A stretch of DNA of 64,000 bases from NCBI GenBank assembly GCA_964434165.1, contig CAYSUS010000007.1, positions 53,800-117,799 on the forward strand, read 5' to 3'. The translations under genes were made by a program, and so were the position numbers. The DNA is from CAYSUS01 sp964434165. Lineage in GTDB: Bacteria > Planctomycetota > Planctomycetia > Pirellulales > Thermoguttaceae. The notes below the pieces were generated by a model. It was given only the letters and a program-made list of their open reading frames with translations. It was not told where the DNA came from and did no database searches. The first letter of the stretch is position 1, and every line of letters begins with the position of its first letter. Shown here piece by piece: positions 52,473-59,825 of this stretch.

Positions 52473-53732
52473 TCACTTCCCCGCCATGGCCTCGCGAAGG
52501 ATCTCGGCCGTGGTCTGGCGCATGATCCGCGGATCGACCGGGCGGCCCTCGCGGAGGCACCTGCGGACCTCCTTGCCGGAGATGAACACCGGCTTCTCGT
52601 CCTTGTGACTGTCCATCAGGTCCACGCGCCCGATCGACTCGTAGAAGGCGGCGAAGCCGACCTTCAGCGGATGGATCTTCAGGTCGCCCTTCAGATCGTC
52701 GATCACCTCCTGGGCGTCGAAGTCGCCCCAGATCGGCGAGCCGTCGTGGTACGGGGCGTCGGCGTGCTTGCGCCCGATGACAATGTCGGTGAAGCCGAAG
52801 TTCTGGCGGTAGATGGCGTGCATCACGGCCTCGCTGGGGCCGCCGTAGAACATCTTGATGTCCAGGCCCAGCAGGATCACGCGGTCGGGCACGCTCTCGC
52901 CGCGCGGTCCCCACAGGTCCGGGTCGCTGTCGCCTTCGCCCAGGGCGCGGCTCTCGATCAAGGCCTCGTAGGTGTGCATGCGCACGTCGGCGTGGACGTC
53001 GTCCCCCTTGGTCTCGCAGATCAGCGGGTTCAGACAGGCCCCCGCGTTGTGTCCCTGGCGCAGGAGCGTCTCCAGGCCATAGACCAGGGCGTACTCGTGG
53101 GCGCGGTGGAGCGGGTTGCGGGTCTGGAAGGCCACCACCCGCTCCCACCCCTTGTCGGCCAGCAGCTTGCGGACCTCGCGGGGCGAGAGGACGTACCGGC
53201 CGAACTTGGGGTTTTTCGGCTGGGGAAGGACCTGCACCTCGCCGCCGAGGAGGTGCGTCTTGTCGGCATTGCCACTGAGCACCATGTCCGCGCCGGGATG
53301 GTCGGTCCGCTCGGTGCGATAGACCCTGGCGAGGTACTTCGACTTGTCCCACGGGAAGACGTCGCTGATCCGGAGCGTGCCGACGATCTGGCCACCTGCG
53401 TTGACCAGGGCCACCTCCTGCCCCGCGCCCAGCTTGCCGGCCATCGGCGCCGTGACCGGCAGCGAGAGCGGGATGGTCCAGGCGTAGCGGGTTCCGCCGA
53501 CCTCGATGACCTGCTCCTGGAGCACGCGGTCGTAGGTGGCCGCGTCCATGGGCCCGGTCAAGGGGCTCAGGCCGCCGTCCCCCCAGCGGTACACGGTCGA
53601 GAGATCGGCATCGCTGACCGGGACCTGGGCGAGGCCCCGGGCGTGGGCGAGGAAGTCCTCGACGGCGGCGTCCTCGACGGTGCGGCAGACCGGCTCCGCC
53701 AGTCCGCCATGCGGCGGGATCAGATCGGACAT
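52473..53732 (-). CDS. sat: Sulfate adenylyltransferase
   Basis: A 419-residue monofunctional ATP sulfurylase forming adenosine 5'-phosphosulfate from sulfate and ATP. The diagnostic QTRNPLHRAHE block lies near residue 202 and LLGLDIKMFYGGPSE, GRKHADAPYHD and the C-terminal GRVDLMDSHK region are family-typical. No APS-kinase domain is fused. ATG at 53732 is preceded by GGAGAAG; the open frame further upstream is not protein-like. No APS reductase, cysD/cysN or sulfite reductase gene is in the window, so whether it assimilates sulfate or works in a sulfur-oxidation direction cannot be decided. Confidence 0.94.
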   Translation of the reverse strand: MSDLIPPHGGLAEPVCRTVEDAAVEDFLAHARGLAQVPVSDADLSTVYRWGDGGLSPLTGPMDAATYDRVLQEQVIEVGGTRYAWTIPLSLPVTAPMAGKLGAGQEVALVNAGGQIVGTLRISDVFPWDKSKYLARVYRTERTDHPGADMVLSGNADKTHLLGGEVQVLPQPKNPKFGRYVLSPREVRKLLADKGWERVVAFQTRNPLHRAHEYALVYGLETLLRQGHNAGACLNPLICETKGDDVHADVRMHTYEALIESRALGEGDSDPDLWGPRGESVPDRVILLGLDIKMFYGGPSEAVMHAIYRQNFGFTDIVIGRKHADAPYHDGSPIWGDFDAQEVIDDLKGDLKIHPLKVGFAAFYESIGRVDLMDSHKDEKPVFISGKEVRRCLREGRPVDPRIMRQTTAEILREAMAGK

Positions 53733-53904
53733 GGTGCAGACTTCTCCGGGCTGATGGTCAACGCTCCAGGTGAAGTGGCCTCGGCGCGAACGAATCCGCC
53801 AGTATAGGCTGCCGGGGCACCGCCGGGCAAGGGGCGCGCAGGATCGCCTCCCGGAGGCCTTCCGCTTGCGGGATGCGACCCGCCTCGATTCCGGCGACGC
53901 GGCC

Positions 53905-55422
53905 TCAGCGGCCTTGGGGGTCGTCCGACGCGTCGCGGCCCCGTCGCTCCATGAAGTCGCGGTACTGCCGGTCGAGCTCGGCATAGGGGACGCCGGTGAG
54001 GCGGGCGAGCGTGGACGAGTCGTCACGGCCGCTATACACCAGCGACAGGTAGGCGATGAGCGCGTCGCGATACTCCCCGTCCTCGTGGAACACCAGGAAG
54101 TGGGTCAGTCCGGCCGCCTGGCTGTACAGCGTGGCGATCCGCTTGTCGCCCTGGATGCGGGTCATGCCGTATCCGCAGAGCTCGCCCAGCGGCACGTAGA
54201 AGCCGTCGTGGAGCAGCCGGTAGCGCGCGGCCACCATGCGGGCGTCGTCGAAGCCGCCGAGGGTGTAAAACCCATCCTCCTCCTGGAGCGATTCCATGAG
54301 CATGGCGATTCCCTCGACGATCCAGAAGTTGGCCTCGCGGCCCACGTCCCGGGCGACGGGGCGCGACTCGTGGAACAACTGGTGCGTCGCCTCGTGATAC
54401 AGCGTCCGGTCCTCGTATCCCTCGCCCGCGAAAAAGTACGCCCGCCGCGTGGAATCGACGTACACGCCGATCGACACCCCGATGTTGGGCATGGCCGCGC
54501 GCAGCGCGCGGTTGTAGTCGTCGCGGTCGCGGAAGAAGACGACGTTGTGCCGCGGCAACTGGACGGCCTGCGCCCGGCTGCGGCTGTCGAACAGCGCCTG
54601 CAACTGCCGCTCGGAGGCGAAGTAGCGCACGAAGAGCTGCTTCCAGACGCGGTACAGCCGCTCGAGCTTCGCCCCCAGGTCCACGCCCGCCTCGATGCTG
54701 TGGTTGGTGCGGACCACGTAGTGCTCGGTCTCGACGTCCCATCCGTTGTGGATGTCGGCGTGCAGCCGGGCGTCCTCCTCGGCCGTCACCCACCGGCCCT
54801 TGTAGTACCGCTCGCCCTTCTCGTAACGCGGCACGTGGGCCTTGGGAAGCCAGCCGAACCGCGCATGCCACACGTGGCCGGAGCGAAGCTTGCGGATTTC
54901 GTACCGCGTGCGCCAGGCGCGCCGGTACTCCTGGTATCCCAGCAGCCGTCGGACGCCCTCGTGGTCCGGATCCTCGCGCGCGGCGTCCAGCACCAGCTTC
55001 AAGGCCAGCGACGCGCGGCCGGCGCGGGCGGCACGCCGGGCAAGGTCGAACAGGGCCGCGGCGTAGTCGCGCCGCAGCTTCCCCAGCCGCTCGTTCCAGG
55101 TGGCGACCGGCGCGGGAGTGCCGTCGGCGAGCGGCGGGGGACCGACGGCCTCGGGAAGCACGGCGACGTACAGCCTGCTCGGGTCGCGCGGCTCCAGCCG
55201 CGCCCGGGTCCTGGTCGCCTGTTGCCCAAGACCCTGGCCCTCGCACCATGCGGCAAGCTCGGCCAGGGCCGCGCCGTACTCCTCGCGGAGCTTCCGGGCC
55301 GACTGGTCCAGGTCGTCCTCGGCGCGGGACACGGAGCCGGCCGCCAGGGCGAACGCCCCGGCAATCGCGAGAACGCGCCCCAGGAGAGCTCGGAGGGTTC
55401 GGGCTGCGGGCGGAGAGGTCAC
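53905..55422 (-). CDS. Exported zinc metalloprotease-like protein (DUF1570-like)
   Basis: A 505-residue exported protein. The chosen GTG start at 55422 gives a signal peptide (LRALLGRVLAIAGAFALAAG) ending near SRA; the upstream frame is not protein-like. Residues about 35-250 are helical, charged and perhaps TPR-like. The C-terminal half holds a gluzincin site, LYHEATHQLFHE (HExxH at His343-His347), and a downstream Glu in FWIVEGIAMLME, the usual third zinc ligand. RYYKGRWVTAEEDA precedes it, a phrase common in planctomycete DUF1570-type proteins. Substrate unknown. It is upstream of the sat gene by 172 bases, same strand. Confidence 0.78.
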   Translation of the reverse strand: MTSPPAARTLRALLGRVLAIAGAFALAAGSVSRAEDDLDQSARKLREEYGAALAELAAWCEGQGLGQQATRTRARLEPRDPSRLYVAVLPEAVGPPPLADGTPAPVATWNERLGKLRRDYAAALFDLARRAARAGRASLALKLVLDAAREDPDHEGVRRLLGYQEYRRAWRTRYEIRKLRSGHVWHARFGWLPKAHVPRYEKGERYYKGRWVTAEEDARLHADIHNGWDVETEHYVVRTNHSIEAGVDLGAKLERLYRVWKQLFVRYFASERQLQALFDSRSRAQAVQLPRHNVVFFRDRDDYNRALRAAMPNIGVSIGVYVDSTRRAYFFAGEGYEDRTLYHEATHQLFHESRPVARDVGREANFWIVEGIAMLMESLQEEDGFYTLGGFDDARMVAARYRLLHDGFYVPLGELCGYGMTRIQGDKRIATLYSQAAGLTHFLVFHEDGEYRDALIAYLSLVYSGRDDSSTLARLTGVPYAELDRQYRDFMERRGRDASDDPQGR

Positions 55423-55704
55423 GCGGCGGCTCGAGGGGCGACGACCGGGGACGGGCCTCGCGCCGACGGACGGAGGCCGGTTGCATGCTCCAAGTGTATC
55501 ACCCCACCCGGCAAGCCGGCAAACGCGGGCGGGGCGCCCCGCGCCGCATGCGGGCCACCCTAGGCGGGGCATCGAGCCCCACAAGAACGGCCAGACGCGA
55601 CGACCCGATTCGAGTGCCGGGCCGCCGCGTCGTCCGTACCGCTGCCTCTCCCCTGGCGATGTTCTCCAGGGTCGTGTCGCACGTTCCGGCCTCGCCGCGT
55701 CGGC

Positions 55705-56037
55705 CTACCAGCCGATGGAAACGCCGACGCCCGGGCCCCGGTAGTGGAACCCGCCGCGCGGCCCGTAATAGCCGTGATAGGGGTAGGGCCGGTAATAGCG
55801 GTAGCGATAGACGGGAGGGTGGACCACCGGGGGATGTCCGGGGAACGGAACGATCACGTGGGGCGGCCGCACGACGGGTGGGTGGACCCAGCCTCGGTGA
55901 TAGTGGAAGTGCGCCCGCGGGTGGGCTGCCAGGACGCTGGCTGCCGCAACATGATCGTGGGGCGTGGCGGCCTGCGTCGTCTGCGCTGCCAGACCGACGA
56001 CCACCAAGGCCAGCAAAGCCGCTACCAAGTATCGCAT
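55705..56037 (-). CDS. Small His/Pro/Tyr-rich secreted protein
   Basis: A 110-residue protein. GAGGAGAG precedes the ATG and a signal peptide of about 23 residues (ending TQA) is clear. The mature part is rich in His, Pro and Tyr (FHYHRGW; PVYRYRYYRPYPYHGYYG), with an end PGVGVSIGW. Such composition could bind metal ions or contribute to an extracellular matrix; no family is recognised. It is divergent from the CBS-kinase gene across a 408-base gap that carries a prominent inverted repeat. Confidence 0.7.
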   Translation of the reverse strand: MRYLVAALLALVVVGLAAQTTQAATPHDHVAAASVLAAHPRAHFHYHRGWVHPPVVRPPHVIVPFPGHPPVVHPPVYRYRYYRPYPYHGYYGPRGGFHYRGPGVGVSIGW

Positions 56038-56319
56038 GGTACTCTCCTCAAAACGCGACGGGTTGGAAGTCGGGGAGGGCGTAGCACCCGTTGTGCCGGC
56101 CGATCCGCTTGAGTGTGTAACGCAGAGACCATGCCAAAAGCAAGGCCGGAGGCGCAAGTTTTTTACCTGCAAGACCTTGCCTGCTTCCGCCCCGGATCCG
56201 GCCTGCCGGGAGTGTCCTCAAGCTGATGGCGCTCCGTCGCGGATGCGCGTCGCGCGGCGGGCGGCGTGTCCGTAGGGCAGTGAGCGCAAGGGGGCGGCGA
56301 GCCCTGAATGCTAACAAAA

Positions 56320-56360
56320 AGCTCACAGCAATGCCCCCGAATAGGGGCTGTTCGTGAGCT
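56320..56360. promoter_or_regulatory. Inverted repeat in the kinase leader region
   Basis: AGCTCAC (56320-56326) and GTGAGCT (56354-56360) are perfect inverted arms enclosing a second pair, CCCC and GGGG around GAATA. It stands about 85 bases before the kinase ATG in the 408-base gap 56038-56445, otherwise empty. It could be an operator or a transcribed leader hairpin. Confidence 0.5.
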
Positions 56361-56445
56361 AGATTTCCTACGTACCCCCGCTGTGAGGGTGGACACGTTG
56401 TGCGGCTGGCGCAGGGCGAACGAGGATCCGCGAGGAGCCGTTTGA

Positions 56446-57681
56446 ATGACCACGGGTAGCATACGGAAGCCGGGCAGCCTGAAGGCCACGCTGGCGGACC
56501 TGCCCGCCCATTTCGTCTCCGTGGACGCGGGCACGCTGACCCAGCGGATCAAGGACGAGTTCGACCGTCGCACGGACCTCCCCGGCGCGATCATCACGGA
56601 GAAGGACCGGTTGGTGGGGGTGATCTCCCGCGACGTGCTGTTCCGGCATCTGAGCCGTCAGTTCTACCAGGAGGTCTTTCTGCGCAAGCCGATCCGCACG
56701 TTCGTGGAGATGTGGTGCGCCGACGTGCTTCACCTGCCGGCCTCGTCCACGATCCACCACGCCGCGGAGCGGGCCCTGGACCGCTCGCACGAGTTCGCCT
56801 ACGAGCCGATCCTGGTGGAGTACGAGGACGGGCGCATGGGGCTGGTCGATATCCACGCGGTGCTCGTCGCCCAGTCGCAGCTTCTGGCGCTGTCGAAGGT
56901 CGTGGAGGAACAGAAGGAGGCCGCGGAGAAGGCGAACCAGGCGAAGAGCGAGTTCCTGGCGAACATCTCGCACGAGCTGCGCACGCCGCTGCACGGGATC
57001 ACCAGCTACGCCAGGTTCGGCATCGACGAGGTCCAGTCCGCCGAGCGCGACGAGCTGGGGGACTACTTCCGCCGCGTCGATCAGTGCGCCCAGAGCCTGC
57101 TGAATCTGGTCAACGACCTGCTGGATCTAGCCAAGCTCGAGGCCGGCAAGATGACCTTCGATTTGCGCACCGGGTCGCTGGCCGAGACCGTGTCGCTGGT
57201 GGTCGATGAGTTCCGCTCCACCTCGCACTGCCAGCAGATCCGCGTGGACTACGAGCCGCCCGAGTGCGACACCACGGCGCGGTTCGACGGGGAGAAGATC
57301 AAGCAGGTCCTGCGCAACCTGCTGGCCAACGCCGTGAAGTACTCCCCGCGGGGCGGCACGGTGCGCGTCACACTGCGGCAGGTTGGCGGCTCGCTCTTGC
57401 TCTCCGTGCGCGACCACGGGCCCGGCATCCCCGACGAGGAGCTGGAATCGATCTTCGACAAGTTCGTGCAGTCGAGCAAGACCAAGTCGGGCTCGGGCGG
57501 CACGGGCCTGGGGCTGGCCATCTGCCGGGAGATCGTCTCCGGCCACGGCGGCCGCGTGTGGGCGGAGAACAACGTGGACGGCGGGGTCACCTTCTACTGC
57601 GAGATCCCGCTGGCTTCCCGGTCCTCCCCGGACGACGACTCCCTGCTCGCCGAGCCGCAGCCCGCGCCGCTGGCCGAGTGA
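56446..57681 (+). CDS. CBS-domain sensor histidine kinase (soluble)
   Basis: A 411-residue kinase with no membrane helix. Residues about 20-150 resemble a CBS-type pair (DLPGAIITEKDRLVGVISRD and EPILVEYEDGRMGLVDIHAV), which would bind nucleotides. After a helical linker comes the dimerisation box FLANISHELRTPLHGI with His176, then the ATPase blocks NLLANAVKYSPRGG, DHGPGIP and GGTGLGLAICREIV. GAGGAG precedes the ATG. Its probable partner, the Rec-HD-GYP protein, begins 95 bases downstream, so the pair should form a two-component system linking cell energy state or nucleotides to cyclic di-GMP turnover; that link is inference. Confidence 0.9.
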   Translation: MTTGSIRKPGSLKATLADLPAHFVSVDAGTLTQRIKDEFDRRTDLPGAIITEKDRLVGVISRDVLFRHLSRQFYQEVFLRKPIRTFVEMWCADVLHLPASSTIHHAAERALDRSHEFAYEPILVEYEDGRMGLVDIHAVLVAQSQLLALSKVVEEQKEAAEKANQAKSEFLANISHELRTPLHGITSYARFGIDEVQSAERDELGDYFRRVDQCAQSLLNLVNDLLDLAKLEAGKMTFDLRTGSLAETVSLVVDEFRSTSHCQQIRVDYEPPECDTTARFDGEKIKQVLRNLLANAVKYSPRGGTVRVTLRQVGGSLLLSVRDHGPGIPDEELESIFDKFVQSSKTKSGSGGTGLGLAICREIVSGHGGRVWAENNVDGGVTFYCEIPLASRSSPDDDSLLAEPQPAPLAE

Positions 57682-57775
57682 CCGCGCGCCGTTCCGCCGG
57701 CGCCCCCCGCCACGAGAGCCCCGCCCCGAACGCAACCGCGCCCCGCACGATCCCGCCCTCGCCGAGACCCGCACC

Positions 57776-58930
57776 ATGGAGAAACGCGGACGCATTCTGC
57801 TGGTGGACGACAATCCACTGAACCTGGACATCCTCCGCAAGATCCTTCGCAAGGACTACGAGCTGGCCCTGGCGGAAGACGGCGAGGCGTGTCTCCGTCT
57901 CCTGCCCGAGTTCCTCCCCCAGCTCGTGCTTCTGGACATCATGATGCCGGGGATCGACGGGTACGAGGTCTGCCGTCGGATCAAGACGTCGAGCATGGGG
58001 GCCTTCATTCAGGTGATCCTGGTCTCGGGCAAGGGATCGACGGCCGAGCGCCTGGAGGGGTACGCGGCGCACGCCGACGACTACGTGGTCAAGCCGTTCG
58101 ACCACGACGAGCTGGTTTCGAAGGTCCGCGTCCAGTTCCGCCTGTGCGAGGCCCAGCAGCAGCTTTCCGCGGCCCGCGACCAGTTGCAGCGTTACGCCCG
58201 GGACCTGGAGCGGGCGGTCTCGCGGCGCACGCTCCAACTGGCGGCCACGCAGGACATGGTGGTCTTCGCCCTGGCGCAGCTCGCCGAGTGCCGCGACACC
58301 GACACGGGGGAGCACCTGCGGCGGATGCGGTTCTACGCGCAGACGATCGCCCGGCAGCTCGGCCGCCACGGCCCCTACGAGGACCGCATCGACCACCAGT
58401 TCCTCGAAGACCTCTACCGCTCCAGCCCGCTGCACGACGTGGGCAAGGTGGCCGTGCCCGACGCGATCCTGCTGAAACCCTCAAACCTCACGTCCGCCGA
58501 GTTCGAGAAGATGAAGCGCCACGTGATCGTGGGCGCCGAGACGCTCGAGCGGGCGAGGGAGCACGTGGGGCCGGGCACGTTCCTCGACATGGCCGCCGAG
58601 ATCGCCCGCTACCACCACGAACGGTTCGACGGCACCGGGTACTGCGCCGGGCTGAAGGGGCAGGAGATCCCGCTGGCCGCGCGGATCGTCAGCGTGGCCG
58701 ACGTCTTCGACGCGCTGGTCTCGCGCCGGGTGTACAAGGAGCCGCTCGCGGTGGAGGAGGCCCGGGGGATCGTCCTGGAGGAGGCGGGCCGGGGGTTCGA
58801 CCCGGACGTGGTCGAGGCGTTCGAGCGGTGCTTCGAGGCCTTCAAGGGGCTGACTTCGCCCGATCAGGAACCGCTCGTGCTGACTCCGTTCGAGGAGGAG
58901 TTCCGCGGCCTGGCCCCGCTGCCTCTCTAG
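57776..58930 (+). CDS. Response regulator with HD-GYP domain
   Basis: A 384-residue RpfG-type protein. The receiver domain (residues 1-120) has Asp54 in LLDIMMPG as phosphoacceptor and the conserved KPF lysine. A helical linker (QQLSAARDQLQRYARDLERA) leads to an HD-GYP domain: His220-Asp221 in LHDVGKVAVP and HHERFDGTGYCAGLKG, where the GYP tripeptide reads GYC. Such enzymes hydrolyse cyclic di-GMP to pGpG/GMP. The variant third residue occurs in some HD-GYP proteins and does not exclude activity. It follows the CBS-histidine kinase by 94 bases. Confidence 0.93.
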   Translation: MEKRGRILLVDDNPLNLDILRKILRKDYELALAEDGEACLRLLPEFLPQLVLLDIMMPGIDGYEVCRRIKTSSMGAFIQVILVSGKGSTAERLEGYAAHADDYVVKPFDHDELVSKVRVQFRLCEAQQQLSAARDQLQRYARDLERAVSRRTLQLAATQDMVVFALAQLAECRDTDTGEHLRRMRFYAQTIARQLGRHGPYEDRIDHQFLEDLYRSSPLHDVGKVAVPDAILLKPSNLTSAEFEKMKRHVIVGAETLERAREHVGPGTFLDMAAEIARYHHERFDGTGYCAGLKGQEIPLAARIVSVADVFDALVSRRVYKEPLAVEEARGIVLEEAGRGFDPDVVEAFERCFEAFKGLTSPDQEPLVLTPFEEEFRGLAPLPL

Positions 58931-58970
58931 GCGGCCGCCGCCCGCGGCGGCGTCGCGGCCGGAGGCGGGT

Positions 58971-58998
58971 TTCGCTCGCCGGGGTGTTGCTCTACAAT
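58971..58998 (+). promoter_or_regulatory. Putative promoter for the SDR gene
   Basis: TTCGCT (58971-58976) and TACAAT (58993-58998) separated by 16 bases, 52 bases before the SDR start. The -10 equals that of two other candidates in the window; the -35 is weak. Confidence 0.35.
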
Positions 58999-59050
58999 CG
59001 CGGTTCCACCCGCAGCAACAAGGCTCGCAATGCACAGGGAGCGTCTGGCG

Positions 59051-59791
59051 ATGGACCACTTCGTAGCCGGCAAGACGATCATCATCACGGGCGGCAGCTC
59101 GGGCTTCGGCCTGGAAGCCGCGCGCATCCTGCTCGACATGGGCGCCCGCGTGGCCGTCACGGGGCGCGACCGGGAACGGCTCGAACGGGCCGAAAAGGAG
59201 CTGGCCCACCAGGAGTTGATGGCCGTTCAGGCCGATGCCCGAAGCACCGACGACTGGCGGCGGCTGATCGGCGCGGTCCTCGACCGTTGCGGCCGTTTGG
59301 ACGTGCTCGTGAACAACCACGGGGCCGGCGTCAAGATCACGGAAGTCGAGAACATGGAGGACGAGGACATCGAGACGATCCTGGCGGTCAACCTCTCCAG
59401 CGTGATCCAGGGCTGCCGCGAGGCGGTCCGCGCGATGCGGAAGCAGGGAAGCGGGCACATCGTCAACGTCTCCAGCGGCTGCGCCTACCACTCCTGGCCG
59501 AGCTGGGCCGTTTACACCGCGGCCAAGGACGGCCTCGTCGGCTTCACCCGCTGCCTCCACCTGGAGATGTCCGAGTGGGGCGGCAAAGCCACGAGCTTCA
59601 TCCCCGGCGCCGCGAGGACCAACTTCTGCCCGGCGGCCGGCCTGCCCACCGACTGGCTCGACGGCTACCCCAGCGCCGTCGACTTCGCGCGCACGCTCGT
59701 GCAGTGCATCGACGTGCCCGAGCGCAGCTTCATCGAGGAAGTGAACATCTGGGGGACCAAGCAGGTGCGGACGATGATCAACCCGTTCTGA
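59051..59791 (+). CDS. Short-chain dehydrogenase/reductase
   Basis: A 246-residue classical SDR. The cofactor motif is TGGSSGFG (residues 13-20), NNHGAG is the NNAG-type block, and the catalytic Tyr155-Lys159 lie in YTAAK, with Ser in VSSG. Arg at GRDRERL favours NADP. AGGGAGCG precedes the ATG at 59051; an in-frame ATG at 59030 is a less likely alternative. The substrate is not predictable from the sequence. It is convergent with the GH2 gene. Confidence 0.9.
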   Translation: MDHFVAGKTIIITGGSSGFGLEAARILLDMGARVAVTGRDRERLERAEKELAHQELMAVQADARSTDDWRRLIGAVLDRCGRLDVLVNNHGAGVKITEVENMEDEDIETILAVNLSSVIQGCREAVRAMRKQGSGHIVNVSSGCAYHSWPSWAVYTAAKDGLVGFTRCLHLEMSEWGGKATSFIPGAARTNFCPAAGLPTDWLDGYPSAVDFARTLVQCIDVPERSFIEEVNIWGTKQVRTMINPF

Positions 59792-59825
59792 GCGGGCGGG
59801 CTGCGTTGCTAGCTCCTTCACGTCG

